DNA from: Hyposmocoma kahamanoa
Taxonomy: Eukaryota > Arthropoda > Insecta > Lepidoptera > Cosmopterigidae
Assembly (NCBI RefSeq): GCF_003589595.1
Contig: NW_020654748.1
Span: 6,672,779 to 6,736,778 of the forward strand
Direction of reading: 5' to 3'
DNA: 64,000 bases
The notes beneath the pieces are model-generated. The model saw only the letters and a list, made by a program, of their open reading frames with translations, was not told the origin of the DNA and made no database searches. Positions 26,624 to 37,385 of the stretch are shown one piece after another. Position 1 is the first letter of the stretch, and every line of letters starts with the position of its first letter. The translations under genes were made by a program, and so were the position numbers.

Positions 26624-27005
26624 CGCACCCTTAGTAATATAAGGGCACAATCCAAAAAAAGTAGATTTTTGGGAAATCGCGTATTAAGATTCTGGATTCC
26701 TACATTACACCTATTTTTTCAAATAATATGCTTATTATTTAAGTTATAAATATGAAATTTGGCAGATTTGTTCTTTGATAAATGTATTATAAATAGCAAT
26801 AAAAAAAAATAATATAAATAAATTCCATAAGTTTCAAGCAAGTTAAAAAAACACTTTCAAGTTAGACCCATATAGTACAAAAAATATAACAGAAATATGG
26901 AGCTATATAAGTTTGATCCCATTTATTATTTAAGTCCCTATCAATTCCCAAATTTCCCAAAAATCTACTTTTTTTGGATTGTGCCCTTATATTACTAAGG
27001 GTGCG
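26624..27005. mobile_element. MITE with 54-bp perfect terminal inverted repeats
   Basis: The left arm 26624-26677 begins cgcacccttagtaatataag, and the right arm is its exact complement over 54 bases by eye. It is flanked by ATAT on both sides. The interior is AT-rich and non-coding. Identical arms point to a young copy. Confidence 0.85.
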
Positions 27006-27877
27006 ATATATCAAGGTGAAACTGGAAAAGCAGCTTGTAGTGCAGACTCCGACCTTTTCATTAGCGCTAGATTTCACTACATTTCTGAAACTGTATCTGT
27101 ATTAAACTTTTCATCACACTTGCTCGTAAACAGTGTCATGACATGCTGACAGAGTCAACCGTAATGTCGTAAATTATGCCCACGGGATTTTTCATTACAT
27201 TGTCGCCCAACGGATTTTTTAGATCAAGATTAACAATGCTCGAAAAATCTGAACGTACATTTCGCATAAACTGGAAGTATAAAAAAATTTTGATATTTAA
27301 CTACATTTTACTAAGGAAGAACAGCAGGCAAAAGGTTAAAAAAAAATGCCGCCATTTGCAAAATCCGTAAATGTTGTGTTGTGAAGCGATATTTATTCAA
27401 ACAAGAAATAAATTGTCGTTGTATCCATTTCCTGGCAAATGTGATGAAAAACATTGTGTAAAGGTAGACCAGCGACTGCATCGCGTTTGCATTACTGCTA
27501 AACGTCGCTGTGTGTAAACCGCTCCTAAGCTTATCATTTCGTCATCTCAACCATTCAGTTCACCAGGACTTAGAACTTTGTAGGTAAACTGAATCACCTT
27601 ATATAAGAAACCGCGTTTGCATAAAGTCGCGCGTGTGTGTAAAGGTAGACGCTAGGCGACTGCGTCACTGCTAAAAGCGCCGTATGTAAACAACTCTAAA
27701 GCATATGCAAGTCCTCGTCAAAACGAATCATATGAGCCTAAACACAAGGTAGCTACTGTACAGTTGAGAAGTTTCTTGTGTCTGTCTGCCATAAAAATTT
27801 TATTTTCATAGGATTACATCTACGTGCCAAGTTTTATTGAAATCGGTTAACGGAAAGTAGTGAAATTCAATAAACCG

Positions 27878-27887
27878 NNNNNNNNNN
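27878..27887. other. assembly gap (10 N)
   Basis: Ten consecutive N inside a dispersed repeat; the true length is unknown. Confidence 0.99.
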
Positions 27888-27910
27888 AAACCGGAACTGA
27901 TACCTAATTG

Positions 27911-28068
27911 AACTGGGGCCTTACCATGAACTCTTATTACAGTTCAATATAGGTTCGTAACGGCAATAAAGCGGGATGGTGATATACACTTCATGTAGCG
28001 CTATCTCACAATGATTCATTTTAGGTCCTGAACTGAATCGTAATAAGAATTCATGCTAAGGCCCCTGG
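27911..28068. mobile_element. 158-bp MITE with 10-bp target duplication
   Basis: Flanked by TACCTAATTG at 27901-27910 and 28069-28078. Ends ctggggccttaccatgaact and, reversed, ccaggggccttagcatgaat. It lies inside the 'accgactt' repeat. A related truncated piece is at 46471-46576. Confidence 0.78.
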
Positions 28069-29004
28069 TACCTAATTGGTGTACCACCTTTCCAACTAAA
28101 AATATTCATCGAAATCGGTTCACAAATGTCGTGTCGTGTAATCGCGTCATATACACACAAAAAATAAACGAATGGAGAACCTCCTTTTCAGAAAAAGGTT
28201 AAAAATAATATGAAAAAGCACCGCATATTGGTTTATGTTTAAACGTGCTTACACGCCGTTCGTGTGGTTGGTTTAGATTTCGCGGCCTAATGTTTATGGT
28301 TGTTTAATATCAGTTACTGGAGTATAACATCAAAAAAGGCTACCAGGCTAAAGCGATAGATAATGGAGTAATTACGAAAGGGCGGATCGACGTAGTACGT
28401 TATATCAAATCAAAGCACTTATTATATCTGAGTGGGTCGCGTATTGCGTTGAAGTTTATTGGAAATGTATACGAAATTTAGGTTTTCAGATCACGTTTGT
28501 TAGACCGATAAAGTAGATAATTAGGAAAAATAAGGTAATGGGTTTTTGGGTAATCCGAACTACATTACAATATTGACTTAGACGGTGCAATGGCCGCAAA
28601 TGGAAAATTGCAATATAGAAGTACAAAGATGTTTTGAACTGTACGACGATTGTTAGTAGATTCCGTGAATTATGTATTTGTTGTAAAAATTAGGAAGAAG
28701 TTCTCTTTAGACGTAGTTCTGCTTTAAGTCTTTATTTGTAACTAGAAAATTAGTATACACAAAGTCACATCTACAAAAAGTTAAGTAAAAAAATATTATA
28801 AATATTTTTCCAATTTTTGTACCACATTTTTGTTTTTCTTTTAAATACATTTATTCGACATTGCATAGCATTGCATTGCATATTAATCCGTATAGACTTT
28901 AACAATTACTATATAATAAAATTACTTTAAAATATTTTCACTGAATACTCAACTTACTTCTAAACTTAAATTCCTTTCTTCCAAACTTACACCCATCAAA
29001 ATAT

Positions 29005-29583
29005 ATGACAGTAGAGCAGGTACCAGATTTCAAATATCTTGGTAGTATTATCACAGAAGATTTCAAATGTACAACTGACATAAAAACTAGAATCGCAATA
29101 GTAAAACCCAAAAAAACAAAAAAAAGGTTTTCCATAATAAAAAAACACATTTTCACCTCTAAAATACCTATACAATTGAAAAAAAGAGCATAAAACCTAT
29201 GTCTGGAGTACCGCACTGCATAGATGCGAGACGGGGACAATAACAAGTAAAGACAGAGAGAGATTGGAATCATTTGAAATGTGGTGCTGGACGCGAATGG
29301 AAAAAATAAAATGGACTGAAAAGCCATCAAATGAGGAAGTTTTGGAAATAATGCAAAAGAGAGGAGAAGGGGGAAAATGTTTGGACATTTGTTGCGTAGT
29401 GACGAATTTGTGAAAGTAATAATTAAGGCGAGGATAGAAGGGAAAATAAAGAGAGGAAGACCAAGAATGGCGTAAAGTGAACAAATAAAAAAGATCAAAG
29501 TGAACAGCTATAGAGAGGTCAAAGAACTGGCTATGACCCGTGAGGAGAGGAGAAGGCTACACCAACAAGAATCTGGCTCTTAA
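29005..29583 (+). mobile_element. non-LTR retrotransposon fragment, RT C-terminus
   Basis: The plus strand translates to VEQVPDFKYLGSIITEDFK, then DIKTRIAIVKPKK and, after a frameshift near 29190, RLESFEMWCWTRMEKIKWTE, SNEEVLEIMQKRGEG, GHLLRSDEFVKVIIKARIEG and KRGRPRM, ending VKELAMTREERRRLHQQ. This is the thumb/C-terminal part of insect endonuclease-reverse transcriptases. It is 5' truncated and carries frameshifts and a stop. Confidence 0.8.
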
Positions 29584-29639
29584 ATAACATGATGACTCAA
29601 CTTACTGAATACTTTCATTACTATTATTAGGGTGGCTTC

Positions 29640-30256
29640 ATTTGGGGTCTATGCTGCCCCTCACCACTGCGACCGTCAACTGATCTATTGTGATCAGCAC
29701 CAATTATAGTTTGGAGCCAAAGCTAACAGTATTAAAGAACTGAAAGACGTTCCTGGCTAGGTCAGTTTTTATATCTTCTGGTAGAGGCATATGCCTCCTC
29801 AGTATAGAACTTCGTACTCCCATCAGGAGATACACAGTAGTTTTTTCCGCCTCGTGGCAGAATCTACACCCTCTATTTTCTCTCTGCCCAATATTTGACA
29901 TGTGAGACTCAAGTGAGCATTCTCATGCCATTCCTGTCCAATGACAGAGCTTCTCTACGGTGTCTGGCACTGTAGGCAGCTATCAGGGCTTTTGAATACT
30001 CAAGGCTCTTGCTCTGTAGTCACACTTCTCGGGGGACATTGGTGCTCTCGTTCTGCAGAGTGAGCTTTGCCAGGTTGTATGCTAAATGTATAAAGGGTTT
30101 GGATCCAATAAAGGTTTCCCTAGCATCAGCTTTTGCCAGTTCATCCGCTCCCTCATTACCCTCGACTTCAGAGTGGCCTGGAACACAGCTCAGGATAACT
30201 TTATTCCTTTCCCCGAGAGTATACAATAAATATACACAGCTTTTTAAAATTCTCAA
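29640..30256 (-). mobile_element. non-LTR retrotransposon fragment, RNase H end
   Basis: Minus strand. 30256-30020 translates LSCVPGHSEVEGNEGADELA, the conserved RNase H 'G-N-E-x-AD' block of I/R1/LOA-type elements. Farther on (29901-29704) is GCRFCHEAEKTTVYLLMGVR, the degenerate zinc-knuckle usual after it, then LARNVFQFFNTVSFGS. Stops between the two parts show decay. It is head to head with the LINE fragment at 29005-29583 and a different type. Confidence 0.75.
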
Positions 30257-30817
30257 CGTTTTGGTGACTGAGGATAGGATACTTTCATTGGTGGTGCTTT
30301 TATAATTTGAGTGTAGGCATAAGAAGATTATTTATCCCAGTAATTTAAACAAAGAAAAAATGTTGAGTACAAATTCGGGATTATCTCATAGATTATGGAA
30401 AACAAAAGCACTTATCAACGCCATAATAAAAGGACACGTAATTTGCCCAAGTTCGTGAATTAACATGCAGCGTATATTTTCCATACACAGCATTTATCAC
30501 GAGATAACCGAAATTATTTAATATGACGAATGACGTTTTGTGGAATATGATGTTTTGACGGAATATTGTAAACACACATTTTCCCTATTTGTTTTCTAAA
30601 TTATCCGTAAAGCCCGTATTGTAGCCACTGCAGATAGGAAAATATTGACAATAGTGAAATTGAACTGCCTTGAGTAGGTAACTTGACGCTAATATAGTAG
30701 ATCGGGAGTTAACGACGAGTAAAAGAAATAAGATCAGAATTTTTATATTAAGCAATGTCTAAGACAACTGCAAACCAATAATAGACAACTGCTATGACAC
30801 TGACATATAAACACATA

Positions 30818-31066
30818 CTGGCTTTCTTTTTATGATACCAAGTGACAGGATGAACAAATCGTGCGTGTGGTGGTAAGCGACCCGCCTGTCCATAGAGAGC
30901 TTTGAATCGCAAACATCTGAGGGGCACTGCGACTGCGCCCGTCTCACCCATAAATAAAAGTTGACAAGTCTCATGTGTCCGTAATTTCACCAGCACTCTT
31001 ACTTTTCAAACCGGAACGCAGTAATGCTCACATTACCGCTTGGTGGCAGAAATAGATAAAGTATAT
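30818..31066 (-). mobile_element. family B repeat
   Basis: Reverse copy: tttatgataccaagtgacag, catctgaggggcactgcgac, aaccggaacgcagtaatgct, ttggtggcagaaatagataa. Confidence 0.8.
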
Positions 31067-31731
31067 TATGTTAAATTTAAATATTTTGTATCAGTGACAA
31101 CTTTACCAAGTGTTTTTGTTTCTCATTGTTACTATTTTTTTCGCAAAGGGAGACCTAGTGCCTCAAAACACAGGGTTATAACTAGTATGAGCACAAGTCT
31201 TCCACAATGAAAATGTTCTTAGATTTAAGTATCACTGTGGAATAAAGTAAAATTATTATATATAAAAGAGGCCAAAAATAAATACAGTTAAGTTTAGAAT
31301 CGAAAAAACAGAAACATTTTAAAGGTTGGAAAAAATTTAAAAACAAAAAATATATGAAAACGAATGTTGCGATTCGTTACATCGATCGCCCGGGCAGAGA
31401 AAAGGCCCGTTGGGAGGTCTTCTGCACGGCGGCCAAAAAAAGAATTCCAGAAAAATAGAATTTAAATCTAATAATAAACACAGGGTAATTAAATTCATTA
31501 GGCAATAAACGCCTACGCGACACGCCCTTTTTACTGAACGCTTACAATAGCATCCTGAACCAAGGTTGCAACCCCCTGGGTTCTCTCAAGACCACTACTT
31601 AGCATAAAACGCCGCATTTATTAAGAGTTCTCAACTGGCGTTTTTTTCCGGTAGCGCTGTAAAGGCCATCGCATTGGCAGCGGACACTACACATAAATAG
31701 TACACATACATAAACACGTACACATGGTTAA

Positions 31732-31891
31732 AAAATGAAACAGTTTTTTCGGATCTAAATCTCGTATTTGTTTACAAAAAAAAAATGCGAATTTTGTCTT
31801 GAATATGACCATGGGATCTGTAAAACGCCCGAAACGTTGGTTTGTTTGAACAAATTATGCGATTTAAATCCGAAAAAAGTACTTTCATTTT
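31732..31891 (+). mobile_element. Penelope-like fragment, hammerhead-like core in an inverted repeat
   Basis: The core tgaccatgggatctgtaaaa, then cgcccgaaacgttgg (31805-31840), is shared with 43414-43450 and 47641-47680. It is bracketed by about 42-bp inverted arms (31732-31773 and 31849-31891; aaaatgaaac...tcggat...aaat against its reverse). The GAAAC after a small stem is typical of the hammerhead motifs in Penelope-like elements. Class assignment is inference. Confidence 0.45.
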
Positions 31892-31894
31892 CAA

Positions 31895-33300
31895 AGCTAA
31901 GTACATAGTTATTCTCAAATAAACAAGTAAACAATTTTAGTTATTTTATTTTTTTTTAAATATTATTTCAATGAATTTCACATTACGTATATTGAATATT
32001 TTGACATCTCGATTTTGAAAATTTAAATTCCCAATGTTACACTTTATATATTTCATCATATACTTAGTTGTTACTAATATAAGGTTGCTTACTAACAAAC
32101 TATGGACCTACGCTGTCTGAGAACAAAAGATTTTTATTTTTATATTTCAAATATGCGTTTAGCCCGCTACTTTGTTCGTTTTAAAAAATACCCTATCTGA
32201 AACATAGACACAGCTACTCGTATATCTTTCAAATGTCACCCGATCCCGTTTCGCCACTTCGGAGTGATTGAGTAAAAATCACTTTTCAAACATTATTACT
32301 ATTACAAAATTCCAATAGTTTCTTGAATTAAACGGAACGGGAGCGAAATAGGAATATTGGCACGAGGAACATGTTGTGAAAATAACCCTTCTGAGAATGT
32401 CGTAGAAAAGAGATACGTGCGTAATCACATGAGATGCATCATAACTTCAAAATAGCAGTACGAATGCAGTCCGAAAGCTGTTTGGATGCACACAACGTTT
32501 TGCTATGATGCAATCGTTACGCGTCTCGTGTGACTATGCTCTAAGGGATAAAATCACGACTTGCACAGCAGCGTCTGAAGCATCACAAGGTAAAGGCTGA
32601 AAATTTATTTTTGGACTCTCAAATTACGGTATTAATGACTAACGAGTTTTGAAGTCATGGTGCTACTAATACAAAAACACATTTCCTTTTTTAAATATAC
32701 ATTTTGGAACACACAATTCGAGCCACATTGCATTTTTATTTTTAAAGGGCTAGAATACAAGAATATCGTTAATTATTTCCTGGATTTACAAAATCAAATT
32801 TTTCAATGTCCTTATTGAAAATTTCAATTTATAAATGACGTTTAGTAGCTTTAAGACTGCATCAATATTTTTTGATTTACATTATAATATTGATATTTAT
32901 TTAGCCCAGGGCATTTAATATTGAAAATGTAAGGTGGTTCGAATTATCAGTTCAACTTTGATAATAATCAATATTGAGTTTGCCCATAATATAGTCGATA
33001 TGCCCATAACTTTGATTCTCAATAGTTCGTTAAGATTTGGCGACAGTCCGAATGTTAATGGCCCAGTTCAAGAAACCCTTAAGACCATTTAGAGATTTTA
33101 TGCACTAACGACACCATTTGCGAAAACTCTACATTGTCTATGTCTATGGTTTAATCTCACCGTTTTGTTTCTGTCACGTCTCTTCGTCAAGTTGAAAAAA
33201 AAAATATATTCATAATTTTATAAATATTTTAATTTTTTATGAATTTAAAATGTAATGAATTATTAAAAATCATGGCACAAAAGTTGTTGTTTATGATGTT
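31895..33300. other. unassigned intronic sequence
   Basis: AT-rich; nothing recognised on either strand. Confidence 0.5.
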
Positions 33301-33304
33301 AGGA

Positions 33305-33512
33305 ATATAATAATGATAATAATAACAACGTAAAACACTCATAACCCCACACTAGGGAAGCCCTGATTCGCGAGTGCCATAGGCACACACATACACAACC
33401 ATAAATTACACCCAAACTCACGAGAGAAATAAATGTAGGCCATACACATATTTCTGGACCTCAGCGTGGTAGTCCAGAATGGTAACCGTTCGGCCACAGA
33501 CGCAGTATTATA
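33305..33512 (-). mobile_element. SINE family A copy lacking the B box
   Basis: Reverse copy with ccacactagggaagccctg and gagagaaataaatgtaggcc, then a jump from tttctg to gacctcagcgtgg that removes the B-box stretch. The A box gttcggccac remains. Confidence 0.75.
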
Positions 33513-34314
33513 TCGCATTGTTAATACAATAGTGTATTAACTCAAAAAGTGTATTTTGTCAGAATCAATGAAAAACTAATACCTCACTTCCCGTGAAAGA
33601 TTATATAAATTTATATATAGGTTAAAGTTTATTACTGAAATCTAAACAATTTCCTACTTGCCAAATATATTTAAAAATAAAAGGGAACTTAGTTATGAGT
33701 AAGAACTGTTTTGTCCAGAACTAGCTCACATACATACGGTTTGTCTCATTTGGAGTTAAGTAGATATATTTTAATTGTTTCTTACAATATTCTAACGACG
33801 GTTTTATTGACGTGTAGAGAACCAAATTTTCCATTCAGTAATGGTATAATCTTGAATTTCATATATTTCGAGTTATAACACTATTCTAATAGCAGTGCAA
33901 TATATACATATACACACATACATGTTCACTATCATCAGGTATCATTTTCCTTAATCATTACGGATTAGGTTCAAATTACATAGCCGCGCACCGGAACGGA
34001 AGTGCATTTTTGTAACCATAGCACAATAAGCTTTATGTGAATTGTGTAATGTACAAACTAGATACGAAAACAAAACAAATTTCACGTCTTCCGAAGACTT
34101 TTCGTGCTGTCGAGACTCACTAAATTCCCGTGGCTACCGTATCGTATCTAGTTTGTACTTTATACGTTGCACAATTGCCGTAAAGGTCGTCATGATATAT
34201 GTATACAATTTTATTGCAGAAATTCGCTTCCATTTCGTTACGCGCCAATGTAAATTGAGCCTAAGCATGTAATTATTTGTACTTGAAAGTATTAAAATTC
34301 AGCTTATGTCTGTG

Positions 34315-34576
34315 TACTTTTTTATGATACTAAGTGACGGAGCGAACAAGTCGGAGGCCTGGTGGTAAGTGACACGCCTGTCCATAACAGTTGCAGTGCC
34401 ACTCAAGAGCTTTAAAACTCAAAGTTCTGAGGGTCATTGCCATTGCGCCCGTAACCCTGACGCATAAATTGACAAGTCCTACGTAGTAATGCTCACATTA
34501 CTGCTTGGCGGCAGAAATAGGTAAGGTGGCAGTACTTCCCCGGACGAACTCTTTCACAAGGAGCTCTACAGCTGCT
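34315..34576 (-). mobile_element. family B repeat, full length
   Basis: Reverse copy from tttatgatactaagtgacgg to tctttcacaaggagctctac. It abuts repeat F at its right. Confidence 0.8.
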
Positions 34577-34595
34577 ATTTTTTTTTTTGCAAATT

Positions 34596-35010
34596 ACTGG
34601 GACCCTAACGTTACATAGTATGTTTGTAATAAGCCACGACGCGAGTGGCGTGTATGAATAGTCTTTATTGTAATAGCTTTTTTGGTTTCGGAATAAGTTG
34701 TGGCTGTTCTCTGGAGATTTTTCATTTAATTACTGCGTGGAAGGACAGGAGATGTATAGATACGTCGAGAATAGTTCAAAACTGCATGTATTTGATAATG
34801 ATTTCATTCATGTTGAAAAATTTTGTATGAAAAAGAATGAATTATTATTATGTAAAAAACTGAACTCGTTTGCAAAAAAAAAAAATCATAGATCATGTAC
34901 ATCACGCATGCACTGCATGAAATGCACTAGTTTTTCTGCTATAGTTTACTTTCCGTAGTCCATTATTTCTTGACTTTTTTTAGTGGTGCACTTAGTGATT
35001 TGTCCAAAAA
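34596..35010 (+). repeat. dispersed repeat F, uninterrupted copy
   Basis: About 415 bp, closely similar to 39004-39456 plus 40743-40843. Shared landmarks are gtttcggaataagttgtgg, ggaaggacaggagat, cactgcatgaaatgcacta and gtggtgcacttagtgattt. I do not recognise its class. It is bounded on the left by a family B copy and on the right by a second copy of family B's terminal 50 bp. Confidence 0.75.
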
Positions 35011-35061
35011 AGGCAGTACTTCCCCGGACGAACTCTTTCACAAGGTACTCTAATGCTACTA
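35011..35061 (-). mobile_element. family B terminal fragment
   Basis: aggcagtacttccccggacg, aactctttcacaaggtactc: a second copy of the family B terminus, directly after repeat F. Confidence 0.6.
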
Positions 35062-35299
35062 AACATGTACAATACACGTTCTCCCACACATTTGGTACCA
35101 TAATGCCTAGAGGATTTATACAGTTATTTGACCATAAGCGTCATGATTTAATGTGCACGATATTCTTTCATGTTTTGTAATGACGTAAGCGGTACATCAA
35201 TGTTATCGCTAAAAGGGTGCTTTTAACTCAACATCGTGAAATAAGCTGTTTGAAGTAGTATATAAACTGTAATTCAATATTTATTTATCTTTTATAGAA

Positions 35300-35940
35300 T
35301 ATTGTACATGTAAGCCAGAAAAGACGTACAAAATCGGAAAAGATTCTGTTGAAAAGCGTGAAAAGAGGCTTAGTGGTGGCTCGGAATTAGTACAGGTGAA
35401 GCTGCAGAGCCTTGAACACCGCCGTAAAGTTGTCTGCTTATCGGTATTCCACAGGATATATCACGGAGAGTGTGCGAGGGAATTGTTCGATTTAATTCCG
35501 CCTTCCTCTTTCCAACATCGCGTCGCCTGGCCGAACGGTTACTATGCCGACTGCCTCGCAGTGCCTTGATTCCCGGGCCGGGCAAAATATTAGTATGTTC
35601 TACATTAATTTCTCTCGTGAGTTTGGGTGTCATTTGTGGTTGTCCATGTGTGTGTCCATATGCGTGTGTACGTGAACATTGGGGACTAGACATAGGCTGG
35701 GGTGCCATCCTAATTTTGTGAATATTCTAAGGATTCGCACGAAACGTTTCTCTTCCACATTTAAGTGGCGAACGGCTATGAAGTGGAATTCCTTGCCTGC
35801 AGACTTATTCCCTGAACGTTGTAACTTGGGCCTTTTCAAGGTAAGAGTGAATAGGCATTATTTAGGTGTGCATGCGCGGAGCACTTTCCATCAGGCGAGA
35901 TGCAGGTCAAGTGCGCACTTATTTCATCATAAAAAATTAT
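35300..35940 (+). mobile_element. LINE fragment (RT C-terminus) interrupted by SINE A
   Basis: Plus strand: LQSLEHRRKVVCLSVFHRIY and HGECARELFDLIPPSSFQHR to 35520, then SINE A, then RLGCHPNFVNILRIRTKRFS, TAMKWNSLPADLFPERCNLG and LFKVRVNRHYLG. This is the CR1/jockey-like carboxy terminus (WNSLPADLFPE...FK). The 3' end caggcgagatgcaggtc is shared with 58625-59056. Confidence 0.78.
35521..35690 (+). mobile_element. SINE family A copy inserted in a LINE
   Basis: Head cgcctggccgaacggttact, then tgattcccgggccgggcaaa and gagtttgggtgtcatttgtg. It interrupts the retrotransposon frame between ...SSFQHR (to 35520) and RLGCHPNFV... (from 35693). Confidence 0.75.
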
Positions 35941-35944
35941 TGAT

Positions 35945-36790
35945 GACAATCGCGCTAAAGATAATGTGATCTCGATGACCCATGACCATGATGATAAAAG
36001 TAAGCGTCCGCATTTCCGCTTCGCACGCAACGGACGGATTGCATCAAACGGATCATCAAACGGACACTTTGTGGCAGTACGTTTACTGTATCCGTAACAA
36101 TTAGAATGCCGACGAACTACCAGCTATCGTATTGCCGACGCCAATTTTCGTAGCGAGTGGAACTTGTGTGTGTAAGACAATTGATTTGGAAAGTGATGAA
36201 GAACGATTATTCATGGTACGCGGGGTGCGTCCACTGATCGGCAATCTGTATGAAGTCAATGGCACATATCGGAAAAGTTGCCCCTACGAGCAAATGCGTC
36301 TGTGTTACAACAGGCCGATACGTGCAGTCCGTACGATGCGAATCAGTGGACACAGTTGTATGAATTTTTATGCAAAGAATAGTAAAATTCATATAAAACG
36401 ATATGACCGATGCATGTGATGCGGAATTGTGGACGCTTGTCTGAAGACGGAGTTATTAAATCTTGATCATGGTCGGCAATTTCTCATATTTCACTATTTA
36501 AATTGAATACTGACATTATCTATCTATAATCTATAAATTGGCGATACAGCAAAAGTGCATACTTAGTTAACTTTTAAGTTGGATGTGATTTTATACAAAT
36601 ATCAATTTTTGTGGAAAAAACTCATTTCTCGTTATTCAAAGTGATAAGGAAAAGTATAATTAAACCTCTAAGTTTATCCATAACTAGTTTTTTATCAGTC
36701 TACGATATGTAACACTAAATTTGAATTTTTTACTCGTAAAAAGAAAGTCATTCTCAAGACAAAACTAAGCTGTTTCTTTTTTGTAAAAAT
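35945..36790. other. unclassified, GC-richer at 36000-36420
   Basis: Stretches such as tgcgtccactgatcggc and atcagtggacac suggest a decayed DNA-transposon derivative, but no ends could be set. A 95-codon plus frame (36132-36419) matches nothing I know. Confidence 0.4.
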
Positions 36791-36799
36791 GTAAGATAT

Positions 36800-37121
36800 T
36801 TAATTAAATTTTTATTGAATTGATATTCAATTATTTTTTGTGAAATTACTCCACTAGTTTGATATAATTATTAATGCAAAGATCGAACACTCAGAAAAAA
36901 TTCCTTCGTTTCGGTCGTACATAGAAAAATTCGTGAGGTCCGTTGGTTCGTTCCGTGGCTTAGTTGGTATAGTGGTATGCAAGAAGACGTCGTCGGTTCG
37001 AATCCGACCGGATCGAAGGCATTTTTGTGAGTGTTTGATATTTGTATTAACAATTATAATAAATTAGTGGAGTAATTTCACAAAAAATAATTGAATATCA
37101 ATTCAATAAAAATTTAATTAA
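36800..37121 (+). mobile_element. foldback element with a tRNA-like core
   Basis: Two arms of about 108 bp (36800-36908 and 37014-37121) are near-perfect inverted repeats, starting ttaattaaatttttattgaa and ending in its reverse complement. The centre carries a tRNA-like stretch with an A box (TGGCTTAGTTGG) and a B box (GGTTCGAATCC). The inner parts of both arms match the 3' end of SINE family D, so this looks like two SINE D copies head to head. A Pol III transcript could fold into a long hairpin. Confidence 0.8.
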
Positions 37122-37231
37122 TACAGTGAATAGCGACATCTCTACTAACTGGGTGATAAATCATTCATAGATTTCTCATAGATGGCGCTACGATTAAAAA
37201 GTCGTTGAAAAACCAAATACAAAGACACGAC

Positions 37232-37385
37232 GCAAGCACATAGAAAAATTCGTGAGGTTCGTTGGTTCGTTCCGTGGCTTAGTTGGTATAGCGTCTGGCA
37301 CGGTATGCAAGAAGACGTCGGTTCGAATCCGACCGGATCGAAGGAATTTTTTCTGAGTGTTCGATCTTTGTATTAATAATTATGA
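37232..37385 (+). mobile_element. SINE family D (tRNA-derived), plus orientation
   Basis: This carries the A box TGGCTTAGTTGG and B box GGTTCGAATCC. The T-arm is gtcgg-ttcgaat-ccgac, and the outer stem cgttccg/cggatcg pairs at 6 of 7 positions. The anticodon arm does not fold, so this is a tRNA-derived SINE head rather than a tRNA gene. The tail gagtgttcgatctttgtatt is shared by the other family D copies. Confidence 0.75.

Larger units (their letters stand above)
27708..28206 (-). repeat. 'accgactt..ggagg' repeat, interrupted by a gap and a MITE
   Basis: cgtcaaaacgaatcatatga, gccaagttttattgaaatcg, then the N run and MITE, then tcgaaatcggttcacaaatg and gagaacctccttttcag. Minus orientation; the 5' half matches 60213-60300. 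Confidence 0.6.

Noticed and set aside
28938..29498. 186-codon minus frame, the longest apart from the transposase
   Set aside because: It is antisense to the recognisable LINE RT tail on the plus strand; its protein is low-complexity hydrophobic and matches nothing.
36955..37020. Possible true tRNA gene
   Set aside because: The A and B boxes and T-arm are good but the anticodon arm cannot fold; the flanks and repeated occurrence mark it as a SINE head.
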